Under the pieces are notes generated by a model. It saw nothing but the letters and a program-made list of their open reading frames with translations, was not told the origin of the DNA and made no database searches. A stretch of DNA of 64,000 nucleotides from Bacillus sp. OK048 (GTDB lineage: Bacteria > Bacillota > Bacilli > Bacillales > Cytobacillaceae): positions 62,001-126,000 of the forward strand of contig NZ_FNHN01000009.1 of assembly GCF_900103525.1 (NCBI RefSeq), read 5' to 3'. Every line of letters begins with the position of its first letter. Position 1 is the first letter of the stretch. Both the position numbers and the translations under genes were made by a program. Of this stretch, positions 54,395-62,042 are shown piece by piece.

Positions 54395-55594
54395 GTGACT
54401 CGACCGAAGTTATGGACTAAAGACTTCATTATGGTTTGTTTAACAAACTTATTTCTTAGTATGAATTTTTATTTACTTATGGTGATTTTTTCTGAATATA
54501 CTGTAAAAAAGTTTGATGCACCTCAAAGTTTGGCAGGACTTGCCTCGAGTATCTTTATTCTCGGAACCCTCTGTTCCCGCCCATTAGCGGGAAAATATCT
54601 TGATGTCATCGGCAGAAAAAAAATGCTATACTCATCGATTATTGTGTTTATTGTAACGACTATTCTTTACTTGGTCATCAATAATTTAGCACTGCTATTA
54701 ATTGACCGTTTTATTCATGGTGCAGCATTAGGTGTCGCCGCTACCGTAATAGCAACCGTTATGACAAGTTCAATTCCACGTGAAAGAAGCGGAGAAGGAA
54801 TTGGCTATTTTTCTATGAGTGTGACCATTGCGACAGCTATTGGCCCATTTATCGCTTTGATAATTGTTCAGCAGGCTGGCTATAACATGGCCTTTTTGAT
54901 GTGTGTCATTTTTGCGGTAATTGGAATGGTACTCTCTTTAGCTTTGAAGGTGGAGAATGTAAAAATATCAAAAGAGCAGGCTGAGAGCTTAAAAGGATTT
55001 AAACTTAGTGATTTCTTTGAATTTAGCGGCCTTTCCATGGCCATATTAATGGTCATTCTAGGATTTGCCTATTCAAGTGTTATAACATTCTTTTCTGCCT
55101 TTGCTAATGAAGTGAATTTGACGGAAGCCGCAAGTTTCTTCTTTCTCGTGTATGCTGTGTTTCTATTGGCATCTAGACCCATTACGGGAACAAGGTTTGA
55201 TGTAAAAGGTGAAAATTCAGTTGTTTATCCATGTATGATCTTATTTTTAATCGGAATGCTGATCCTTAGTCAAGCTCAAAACGGCTTCATACTTTTATTA
55301 GCAGGCGCTTTGATTGGGATTGGATATGGAACAACGATGTCTTGTATTCAAACGATTATGGTCAAGAAAGCACCGCCTCACCGTGTTGGATTAGCGAATT
55401 CAACTTTCTTCGTTTCCTTTGATTTAGGTATGGGAGTTGGACCGTTCGTTTTAGGATCTATACTTCCATCATTAGGCTTTAGAGGCATGTATGTAAGCAT
55501 GGCTGTTGTTGTTGTACTTTGCATCATTTATTATTTTTTTGCACACGGAAAAAAAGTCTCGTATATACAAAAGAGTTTACAAGCCGAACAGTAG
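54395..55594 (+). CDS. MFS transporter (drug/metabolite efflux type)
   Basis: A 399-residue twelve-helix MFS protein. The helix 2-3 loop motif is GKYLDVIGRKKML and the helix 4 arginine lies in LIDRFIHGAALGVAATVIAT; GPFIALIIVQQAGY fits the antiporter motif C region in helix 5. These mark the drug/proton antiporter type. The start is GTG 54395, ten bases after AAAGGAG. The divergent LysR regulator probably controls it in response to the substrate. Substrate unknown. Confidence 0.88.
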   Translation: MTRPKLWTKDFIMVCLTNLFLSMNFYLLMVIFSEYTVKKFDAPQSLAGLASSIFILGTLCSRPLAGKYLDVIGRKKMLYSSIIVFIVTTILYLVINNLALLLIDRFIHGAALGVAATVIATVMTSSIPRERSGEGIGYFSMSVTIATAIGPFIALIIVQQAGYNMAFLMCVIFAVIGMVLSLALKVENVKISKEQAESLKGFKLSDFFEFSGLSMAILMVILGFAYSSVITFFSAFANEVNLTEAASFFFLVYAVFLLASRPITGTRFDVKGENSVVYPCMILFLIGMLILSQAQNGFILLLAGALIGIGYGTTMSCIQTIMVKKAPPHRVGLANSTFFVSFDLGMGVGPFVLGSILPSLGFRGMYVSMAVVVVLCIIYYFFAHGKKVSYIQKSLQAEQ

Positions 55595-55634
55595 GATCTC
55601 AATTAATAGATAAAAATGGTAAATAAGTTCTCAG

Positions 55635-55682
55635 AGAGGCTGTCTAAACAGGGGGGTTATTCCCTTTTTAGACAGCCTCTTA
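55635..55682 (+). terminator. Terminator of the MFS gene
   Basis: AGAGGCTGTCTAAA and TTTAGACAGCCTCT are exact inverted repeats with a GGG/CCC inner stem. Confidence 0.75.
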
Positions 55683-55788
55683 TGGGATGGTTTTGCTTTC
55701 ACTTCCCCAGTCGAAGAGTATAATTATTGTAGAATATGTTTTCCCTTAAAGGAGAGGGATAAAGATACTAAAAAGGAGAATGATCTAC

Positions 55789-56253
55789 ATGCAAGTACGC
55801 GATTTTATGATTACAAAAGTAATTACAGCTAAGAATTCAACAACTGTCAAAGAATTAATTTCTATTTTAGAAACGAATCGAATTGGCGGTGTCCCAGTGG
55901 TTGATAATAAAGGAAATTTAGTGGGCATCGTTTCAGACGGGGATATTGTGCGCTTTCTTTCCCCGCATAAAGAGAAATTATATTTATCTTACTATGTTAC
56001 CTTTATAGAAGAAGCTCAAAAAATTGAAGATGTATTAAGAGAAAAAATGAACACCCGAGTTGAAGAAATTATGGTAAAGAAAAATATTAAGACATTAGCA
56101 CCCGATGATGAATTTGAAAGTGCCATTCGTTTAATATCTAAGCATCATTTTAAAAAGATTCCTGTAGTAAATGGAGTAGGTAGAGTTATAGGGATTATTA
56201 GCCGTGGAGATATTATCCATAATTTATCAAAATCAATACTTAATGAGAATTAG
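55789..56253 (+). CDS. Two-CBS-domain protein
   Basis: A 154-residue protein made of two CBS domains (about 6-60 and 92-148): VRDFMITKVITAKNSTTVKE, GVPVVDNKGNLVGIVSDGDI in the first and VEEIMVKKNIKTLAPDDEFE, KIPVVNGVGRVIGIISRGDI in the second. Such tandem pairs bind adenine nucleotides and sense energy state. I choose ATG 55789, ten bases after AAAGGAG; an in-frame ATG at 55780 touches the site. It is a lone gene facing azlCD, with a shared terminator between. Confidence 0.9.
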   Translation: MQVRDFMITKVITAKNSTTVKELISILETNRIGGVPVVDNKGNLVGIVSDGDIVRFLSPHKEKLYLSYYVTFIEEAQKIEDVLREKMNTRVEEIMVKKNIKTLAPDDEFESAIRLISKHHFKKIPVVNGVGRVIGIISRGDIIHNLSKSILNEN

Positions 56254-56287
56254 TCCAGGAACAATAGATTAAATACTCAACTCTGGA

Positions 56288-56340
56288 ACCAGATCCCTGA
56301 TAGATCGGATTTAGGATATCAGGGGTCTGGTATTGTTTAA
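56288..56340. terminator. Shared terminator between the CBS gene and azlCD
   Basis: ACCAGATCCCTGATA pairs with TATCAGGGGTCTGGT with one mismatch, and lies between convergent genes. Confidence 0.75.
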
Positions 56341-56341
56341 T

Positions 56342-56668
56342 TCAAAACACAAAACGTAATACCATTATAGAAATGATTCCAGCCACAACAGTTCCTAATA
56401 AACTGCGTGTTACAATCGCGATAATAAAAGCAGGCAACGCTGCGATTAGTTCAAGGTTTTTGTGCAAAGGTTCCAGTTTTCCGTTCGGCATTAGCAATTC
56501 TTGCCCCACTAAGGCTGCCATAACAGCAATGGGAACGTAGCTCAACCAGCGCATGGCCCATTCTGGCAGTTCAACACGACTCAGAATGGCAATTGGCAAC
56601 ACTCTTGGAATGAATGTTACCAAGGCTGAGCCTAAGATAATTAAAAAAATAGACCATCTTACTTCCAT
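56342..56668 (-). CDS. azlD: AzlD-family small subunit of a branched-chain amino acid exporter
   Basis: A 108-residue membrane protein with four helices, matching AzlD: FIPRVLPIAILSRVELPEWA in the first half and LPAFIIAIVTRSLLGTVVAG in the second. It forms the exporter with AzlC, whose gene precedes it with a ten-base overlap. Such pairs export branched-chain amino acids or their toxic analogues (for example 4-azaleucine). Confidence 0.9.
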   Translation of the reverse strand: MEVRWSIFLIILGSALVTFIPRVLPIAILSRVELPEWAMRWLSYVPIAVMAALVGQELLMPNGKLEPLHKNLELIAALPAFIIAIVTRSLLGTVVAGIISIMVLRFVF

Positions 56669-57378
56669 ATTTCCACCGCCATTCCTATGGTAGCGGCAAT
56701 GATTGTTGCCACAATAATACCTACACTGCCAGATGCTACTAAACTTACCCCTACAACAATGGCAACCGCACTTAGTGCAACTAGAATATCTTTCATCAAA
56801 TTTCTTCGGTTGACCATTTGCAGGACAAGAAGGCCAATAAACATTCCGGCCAATGCAAAATCAAGACCGAATTTTTCCGGATTCGAAATCCATTCGCCGA
56901 AAAATGCACCTGCAATATTGGCAATGAACCAATTTAAATAAGCAGTTATATTTAAACCATACATCCATTTTTCACTGAGCTCTTTTCTGTTTGCTGCTTC
57001 ATTCATTGCCACACCAAATGTTTCATCTGTAAGCAAGGAACCGATGAATACATTCTTGTAGGGTGAAAGATGACGGAAATAAGGTGATATAGCTGCGCTC
57101 ATTAAAAGATGGCGGAGATTAATAAAGAAAATAGTAAAGATAATCGCTAGAGTTGGACTATTCGCCCCAATCATCGCGGCAGCAATAAATTGACCAGAAC
57201 CTGCGTATAAAAGCAAGGATATTAGTCCAACTTCAACAATCGAAAGTCCTGCTGTTTTCTCCACAACACCGGCCGCAAATCCAATACTTAAGTAACCAAG
57301 TACAGTGGGCAGACAATCCCGTACACCAGCGAGGAAGCTGTTTTCTTCCCGCAAATAAGTGTTTTCACTTATGTTCAT
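56659..57378 (-). CDS. azlC: AzlC-family large subunit of a branched-chain amino acid exporter
   Basis: A 239-residue membrane protein with the AzlC/YgaZ signature: LPTVLGYLSIGFAAGVVEKT, YAGSGQFIAAAMIGAN and FFINLRHLLMSAAISPYFRH, and eight or so helices. I choose ATG 57378, five bases after GGTGAG on the minus strand; a GTG two codons upstream is possible. It is the first gene of the minus-strand azlCD operon. The operator pair at 57627-57675 lies 250 bases upstream but faces the other way. Confidence 0.9.
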   Translation of the reverse strand: MNISENTYLREENSFLAGVRDCLPTVLGYLSIGFAAGVVEKTAGLSIVEVGLISLLLYAGSGQFIAAAMIGANSPTLAIIFTIFFINLRHLLMSAAISPYFRHLSPYKNVFIGSLLTDETFGVAMNEAANRKELSEKWMYGLNITAYLNWFIANIAGAFFGEWISNPEKFGLDFALAGMFIGLLVLQMVNRRNLMKDILVALSAVAIVVGVSLVASGSVGIIVATIIAATIGMAVEIWK

Positions 57379-57626
57379 TCTCACTCACCGACTTTTTCAG
57401 AATAATTTATATTTTAAAAACTTTATCATCTTTATTGTTCGGCTTCAATGATATAATTTTTTGCAGAATTAAATAAACTTTTGCTAGAGTCATAAATATC
57501 TAGATGGTAAAAGAGCAAGGTATTTTTAGAAAGCTATTACAAAATTGAGTAGGTTACTTCTCCTCGACAAGAAATTTACTAGAAAACAGGGGAAAGTTCA
57601 CTTTTCTAAAGGGCTCATAGTCCTTT

Positions 57627-57644
57627 TAATCAAACGTTTGATTA
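57627..57644. promoter_or_regulatory. Palindromic operator 1 of an orphan promoter
   Basis: TAATCAAACGTTTGATTA is a perfect 18-base palindrome with central CpG, as in LacI-type (or TetR-type) operators. It is 31 bases centre to centre from operator 2. Confidence 0.65.
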
Positions 57645-57657
57645 GTGGTATCGGGAT

Positions 57658-57697
57658 TAACTAAACGTTTGATTAGAAAAGCAGTACAGCCTATCAT
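57658..57697 (+). promoter_or_regulatory. Operator 2 overlapping a promoter
   Basis: TAACTAAACGTTTGATTA at 57658-57675 is nearly the same as operator 1. TTGATT (57669) and TATCAT (57692) form a promoter with 17-base spacing, the -35 box lying inside the operator. No gene of matching type follows; only a three-codon start (ATGAATAAGTGA) behind GAAAGGAAAT lies downstream. Confidence 0.6.
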
Positions 57698-57793
57698 TAT
57701 AGTATTTGTGCCATCTATGTAGAAAGGAAATTGTCGAAAAATGAATAAGTGATAAAAGTGAAGGCATTCGTTGATTTGTTAATTGGGAACCTT

Positions 57794-57838
57794 GTGGTCA
57801 GTACCTCCTGCGTTAATGTGGCGAGAGACTGACCCCAA
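57794..57838. repeat. GGGGTCAGTCC-type palindrome, copy 2 (inverted)
   Basis: GGTCAGT (57796) and ACTGACC (57828) flank a GCGTTAA core; its reverse complement aligns with the element at 22794. Confidence 0.5.
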
Positions 57839-57852
57839 CTTTTTATTTTCAA

Positions 57853-57881
57853 TTGATTTCGTAACAATAATAGTGTATGAT
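57853..57881 (+). promoter_or_regulatory. Promoter of the PadR-HAAS operon
   Basis: TTGATT (57853) and TATGAT (57876) are 17 bases apart. ATAGTGTAT occurs at 57870 and again near 57899, with further ATA/TAT-rich dyads to 57915; these repeats are candidates for PadR autoregulation. Confidence 0.55.
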
Positions 57882-57954
57882 GCATAGTATAAAGCATATA
57901 GTGTATAACACACAGTATTAGTGATAGCAATTATTAGGAATATGAGGTGGGTGA

Positions 57955-58302
57955 ATGAGTACTTTACTTGATTCATTAATAACAGAGCTTAGGAGAGGAA
58001 CATTGACATTAGCCGTTTTAAGTCAATTGCGTACACGACAATATGGATATTCGCTTGTTCAGCTATTGGAGGAATCGGGGATATCTATTGAACAAAGTAC
58101 TTTATATCCCTTACTACGTCGTTTAGAAAAACAAGAATTAGTAACAAGCAGCTGGGATACAACAGAGAGCAGACCCAGAAAGTATTATGTTTTGAGTGAC
58201 TTCGGACATGAGATTTATAGGCAGTTAAGGGCGGAATGGATGAAGGGTTCAAAGGAACTTTATGGTTTATTAAAAGGGGAGGACGATGATGAATTTAATT
58301 GA
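57955..58302 (+). CDS. PadR-family regulator
   Basis: A 115-residue winged-helix regulator of the PadR family: LITELRRGTLTLAVLSQLRT, QYGYSLVQLLEESGISIEQS, TLYPLLRRLEKQELVTSSWD and RKYYVLSDFGHEIYRQL. The start follows GAGGTGGGTGA. It overlaps the next gene by 14 bases. PadR genes paired with a HAAS-domain membrane protein are a common module in which the regulator senses membrane-active compounds; it probably represses its own promoter. Confidence 0.9.
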   Translation: MSTLLDSLITELRRGTLTLAVLSQLRTRQYGYSLVQLLEESGISIEQSTLYPLLRRLEKQELVTSSWDTTESRPRKYYVLSDFGHEIYRQLRAEWMKGSKELYGLLKGEDDDEFN

Positions 58303-59296
58303 GATTTATATTCAAGAAGTAACTCGAAGGCTATCGGAAAAAAATCATGAGGATATTGCACTTGAATTAAGGTCAACGATCGAGGATATGCTTCCAGACG
58401 ATTACGCTGAAGATGATGTTAAAAAGGTGCTTGAGAAATTAGGAAATCCTGCCTCATTGGCAAGTGGATACCATGATCGACCGATGCATTTAATTGGTCC
58501 GCGATACTTTGATGTATATGTATCTTTGTTTAAACTGATTTTACCGATTGCCAGCGTCATTGCGTTGATTTCAATGATTGCGAGTTATTTCTTCAGCTAT
58601 AATGGAGAAGAAGCCATATTAAATATTGTTATTAAGGTTTTTGCAGAAGGTATATGGTTCTTAATTGAAGTGGGTATACAGGTTGCTTTTTGGCTGACTA
58701 TTACATTTGCTATTATTGAACGGGTGGATAAAGGAAAAGATCTGGAGCCATTAACCATGAATTATACGAAATGGACTCCTGATGATTTAAAAAATGTCAC
58801 GATTATCCCTATGAAAAGGTCAATTTCAAAAGGTGAAGTGTATTTCAGTTTAATCTGGACCGCAATTTGGGCAACCGTTTATTTTTACGCGCAGAAGCTT
58901 TTGGGTATATACGTAAACGAAGGCAATGGACTTGAATTTGTAACTCCCGCTTTAAATCAAGATGTGTTACTCTCCTATTGGCCGTTTGTCGTTTGCGTAA
59001 TAGGATTGGAAATTGCTTTAGCTCTTTTCAAATTAATCATGGGACAGTGGACGCGAAAATTGGCCATCTTTAACACGGTATATGAGGTTATTGCAACGGT
59101 TGTTATTATTGTCATCATGTTCAACCCCAATTTGTTTCAACTTGAATTTACTTCATATATGGCAGATTTATTTTCCAGTACCATAGAACAATTTAAGAAT
59201 AGGGTTATTAGCGGCGTAATTTTCCTGTTTGTTATTTTTGGTGTATTTAATGTTTATGATGGCTTTCGAAAGGCAAGAAAGAGATTGGCAAGGTAG
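58289..59296 (+). CDS. HAAS-domain membrane protein, partner of PadR
   Basis: A 335-residue protein. The N-terminal 65 residues form a HAAS-type signalling domain (LIEIYIQEVTRRLSEKNHED, VLEKLGNPASLASGY). About six helices follow (near 75-97, 110-145, 185-207, 230-250, 265-285 and 300-322). I choose ATG 58289, six bases after GGGGAGG; ATG 58286 is also possible. The overlap with padR shows coupled translation. The HAAS domain is thought to talk to PadR; the signal is unknown. Confidence 0.8.
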   Translation: MNLIEIYIQEVTRRLSEKNHEDIALELRSTIEDMLPDDYAEDDVKKVLEKLGNPASLASGYHDRPMHLIGPRYFDVYVSLFKLILPIASVIALISMIASYFFSYNGEEAILNIVIKVFAEGIWFLIEVGIQVAFWLTITFAIIERVDKGKDLEPLTMNYTKWTPDDLKNVTIIPMKRSISKGEVYFSLIWTAIWATVYFYAQKLLGIYVNEGNGLEFVTPALNQDVLLSYWPFVVCVIGLEIALALFKLIMGQWTRKLAIFNTVYEVIATVVIIVIMFNPNLFQLEFTSYMADLFSSTIEQFKNRVISGVIFLFVIFGVFNVYDGFRKARKRLAR

Positions 59297-59387
59297 CCTA
59301 TTCGTGGAGGACAAAAGTATCCTCAATATTACAGTGGAATTCATGGCATAGAGTACAAAATTTCGGATGTTCTCTAAACAAAAATGG

Positions 59388-59415
59388 ACCGGGCGATTTT
59401 TATGCCCGGTTTTTC
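59388..59415 (+). terminator. Terminator of the PadR-HAAS operon
   Basis: ACCGGGC and GCCCGGT around a nine-base loop, followed by TTTTCT. Confidence 0.85.
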
Positions 59416-59534
59416 TAATTTGTGTTAAAGGTGAAATAAATAAGTAGTCTATTGCTGATATAATAAAGCTATTAACTCGAAATGTTATATTTTAAAAGAA
59501 TACATTGAAAAAATTATCGAAAGGTGGAAGAACA

Positions 59535-60458
59535 ATGAAACTCTACAGCTCAATTCTTGACTTAATTGGAAAAACTCCGATTGTAAAATTAAATAAATTA
59601 CCTGAGCCAACTGGGGGGGAAGTGTACATTAAATTGGAATCATTCAACCCAGGAGGAAGCGTTAAAGACCGTGCTTCCATTAATATGATTGAACGTGCAG
59701 AAAAAGAGGGCAAATTAATTCCAGGAAAAAGTACCGTTATCGAGCCAACTTCTGGTAATACCGGTATTGGAATTGCCATGGTATGTGCTGTAAAAGGATA
59801 TCGTTGTATTATCACCATGCCTGATAATGCGACAAAAGAACGGATTAAAATCATGAAGGCCTATGGAGCGGAAGTCCATTTAACTCCAGCAAGTTTGCGC
59901 ATGCAAGGGTCCATTGATAAAGCAAACCAAATAGCTGAATCTATATCTGATTATTTTATTCCCATGCAATTTGAGAATCCTGCCAATGCTGATGCACATC
60001 GCAAAACAACTGCAGTTGAAATTTTTGAAGCTTTCGAAGGGAAATTGGACGCCCTCGTGTTGACTGCAGGAACAGGAGGAACGGTAACAGGGGTTGGGGA
60101 AGAGCTGAAAAAACAGATTCCAAACTTGAAAATATATGTTGTCGAACCGTTCGGGTCCCCAGTTTTATCTGGTGGTGAGCCTGGACCACATAAAATTCCA
60201 GGAACAGGGCCGGGCTTTATTCCTTCGATATTAAATCGTGCTATTTTTGATCAAATTTTGCTCATTGAGGACGAAGATGCACAAGTAACTGCTCGCCGGC
60301 TAGCGGCAGAAGAAGGGATTTTTGTAGGTGCGTCAGGAGCAGCGTCAACCTATTTTGCTGTCGAGGTAGCAAAAACCTTACCATCTTCAGCTAGAGTTCT
60401 TTGCTTAGCTCCGGACACGGGTGAACGTTATCTGTCTTCTGATTTATTTCTGGATTGA
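59535..60458 (+). CDS. cysK: Cysteine synthase (O-acetylserine sulfhydrylase)
   Basis: A 307-residue PLP enzyme that makes cysteine from O-acetylserine and sulfide. Lys44 in FNPGGSVKDR binds PLP; PTSGNTGIGIAM is the substrate loop, TAGTGGTVTGVGEELK the phosphate-binding loop and GIFVGASGAASTYFAV the serine that holds the pyridine nitrogen. I choose ATG 59535, seven bases after AAGGTGG, over an upstream TTG. It stands alone with its own terminator; no cysE or CymR/T-box signal was recognised nearby. It could use sulfide released by the persulfide operon, but nothing in the sequence links them. Confidence 0.92.
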   Translation: MKLYSSILDLIGKTPIVKLNKLPEPTGGEVYIKLESFNPGGSVKDRASINMIERAEKEGKLIPGKSTVIEPTSGNTGIGIAMVCAVKGYRCIITMPDNATKERIKIMKAYGAEVHLTPASLRMQGSIDKANQIAESISDYFIPMQFENPANADAHRKTTAVEIFEAFEGKLDALVLTAGTGGTVTGVGEELKKQIPNLKIYVVEPFGSPVLSGGEPGPHKIPGTGPGFIPSILNRAIFDQILLIEDEDAQVTARRLAAEEGIFVGASGAASTYFAVEVAKTLPSSARVLCLAPDTGERYLSSDLFLD

Positions 60459-60487
60459 TTTTTAACAACTTATTTTAAATTTCAAAC

Positions 60488-60552
60488 GCGCCAAACCTCT
60501 CATTTGGTGCAATTTACACACGGGGCATCTCGAGTGTGTAGCACAACTCATA
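60488..60552. repeat. Dispersed 70-base repeat, copy C (diverged)
   Basis: TGGTGC, TACACAC (60515), GTGTGTA (60534) and GCAC keep the order and spacing of copies A and B. The C copy is the most diverged. Confidence 0.35.
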
Positions 60553-60558
60553 TAAAAG

Positions 60559-60597
60559 AAGGCAACTACCACTTATTCAACTGGAAGTTGCCTTTTT
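60559..60597 (+). terminator. Terminator of cysK
   Basis: AAGGCAACT and AGTTGCCTT, 18-base loop, T-tail. Confidence 0.8.
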
Positions 60598-60728
60598 ACC
60601 ATTTATTCTGTGTTATCAATACTGTATTTACTGCTATTTTAAAATTATATATTTTTAAAAAAGTGTAACTTTTGTATTCATCATCCGTTTTTAAGATACG
60701 ATATAAAAAATGGAAAGGAGATGAGGGA

Positions 60729-61274
60729 TTGAGGCAAGACTTAATGATACAGAAAATAAATGAGTTGTACAACGAATACAGCAATGATTTATATAAATAT
60801 GCCTTTTTTATGATTAATGAACACGAGCAAGCAAAAGATATCGTGCAAGAAACCTTTATTCGTGCATATATCAAGTTAGACTCCTTTCAAGGAGAATACG
60901 TAAAAAGTTGGCTGTTCCGGATCGCGCGGAACGTGACGATTGACTTGATTAGAAAGAATAAACCCATAGCCTATTTTCTTGATTTAACGACACCTATTAA
61001 GTCAAATGATAAAACACCAGAACAGGTTTTGCTGATGAATGAGACTGAGCAACAATTGTACTTTGCGATGAACAAGCTTAAACGTTCCTATCGGGATGTT
61101 ATTATTCTACGAAAGATTAAGGAATTTTCTATCAGTGAAACCTCACATATCCTTGGATGGTCTGAAAATAAAGTCAAGGTTACTTTATTTAGAGGGATGC
61201 AAGCGTTGAAAAAAGAACTAGAAAAGGAGGGAGTTCTTCGTGAAACGAATTGGGGAGATGAATCAATTAGATAA
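60729..61274 (+). CDS. ECF sigma factor (second pair)
   Basis: A 181-residue ECF sigma factor. Region 2 is at about 14-75 (YKYAFFMINEHEQAKDIVQE, VKSWLFRIARNVTIDLIRKN) and region 4 about 115-170 (RSYRDVIILRKIKEFSISET, SHILGWSENKVKVTLFRGMQ). I place the start at TTG 60729, eight bases after AAAGGAG; an ATG at 60672 in frame has no site. It overlaps the next gene by 35 bases. SigX/SigM-like in general layout but not assigned. Confidence 0.9.
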   Translation: MRQDLMIQKINELYNEYSNDLYKYAFFMINEHEQAKDIVQETFIRAYIKLDSFQGEYVKSWLFRIARNVTIDLIRKNKPIAYFLDLTTPIKSNDKTPEQVLLMNETEQQLYFAMNKLKRSYRDVIILRKIKEFSISETSHILGWSENKVKVTLFRGMQALKKELEKEGVLRETNWGDESIR

Positions 61275-61923
61275 CCATTTTAAATCTATGAATCATAAAA
61301 TGAACATGACGGAACAAGAACAAAAAGAAGTTCTGTTGCAAATACAAAATAAAATGAATAGCAGAAAACAACAATCAAAACAGCCTTGGAAATACTACTT
61401 TACGTTAGCTTCTGTTGCCTTCATTCTTATGCTATTAGCCATGCCTTTGTTGGATTCCATTCAAAATAAATCAGAGGGGTCCAAGGTATCTCTAAATACT
61501 GATGAAAAAAATTTAAGGACCATTGGAGCTGTATTACAGAATGCCCTAACAGGACCAAATGATGAATTGGACCAAAAAATAGAAAGTGAGGGACTTGAAT
61601 ATCTAGTGAAATATGAAGAAGACCTGTACCGAGAGTATTTCGCAAATGATACGGCTTACCTAGGTTTTGTAAATAGATTTGCTTCAACATTAATGATTGC
61701 ACCGAGGAGAAATGGTTACCAATTAAAGGTGAAAAACATTGAATATGAAAAAATAGATGCTAAAGATATGGTTTATAATTTCACTGTAGAATTACAGTAC
61801 CAAAAAGAAGGCAGTGGAAAATCAGACGTCGAACAAGTGAAAGGGCAAGCAAATTTAAATGAAGAACATAAAATAGAAGATATAATAATTAGTTTTAAAG
61901 GGGTTCCATGGGAAATTGAATAA
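61240..61923 (+). CDS. Membrane-anchored anti-sigma-like protein (second pair)
   Basis: A 227-residue protein: cytoplasmic part (1-50, MNMTEQEQKEVLLQIQNKMN), one helix (about 53-70, FTLASVAFILMLLAMPLL) and an outer domain (75-227). The start is GTG 61240, six bases after GGAGGGAG, inside the sigma gene. Size and arrangement match the regulators that hold Bacillus ECF factors at the membrane. The inner part has no zinc motif. Confidence 0.75.
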   Translation: MKRIGEMNQLDNHFKSMNHKMNMTEQEQKEVLLQIQNKMNSRKQQSKQPWKYYFTLASVAFILMLLAMPLLDSIQNKSEGSKVSLNTDEKNLRTIGAVLQNALTGPNDELDQKIESEGLEYLVKYEEDLYREYFANDTAYLGFVNRFASTLMIAPRRNGYQLKVKNIEYEKIDAKDMVYNFTVELQYQKEGSGKSDVEQVKGQANLNEEHKIEDIIISFKGVPWEIE

Positions 61924-61924
61924 T

Positions 61925-61964
61925 ACAAAAAACATCTACATAAAAATCGTAGATGCTTTTTGTA
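61925..61964 (+). terminator. Terminator of the second sigma pair
   Basis: ACAAAAAACATCTAC pairs with GTAGATGCTTTTTGT (one mismatch), loop of nine. Confidence 0.85.
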
Positions 61965-62042
61965 AAAATTTTCAATCTATGAAGTTACAGATGTGTAAGA
62001 GTCGTGCTAAGATTAAACCATTAGCAAAGGGGGGAACATAGT

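Noticed and set aside
57715..57976. Minus-strand hydrophobic frames in the padR leader
   Set aside because: They lie over the padR promoter and AT-rich dyads; no ribosome binding site.
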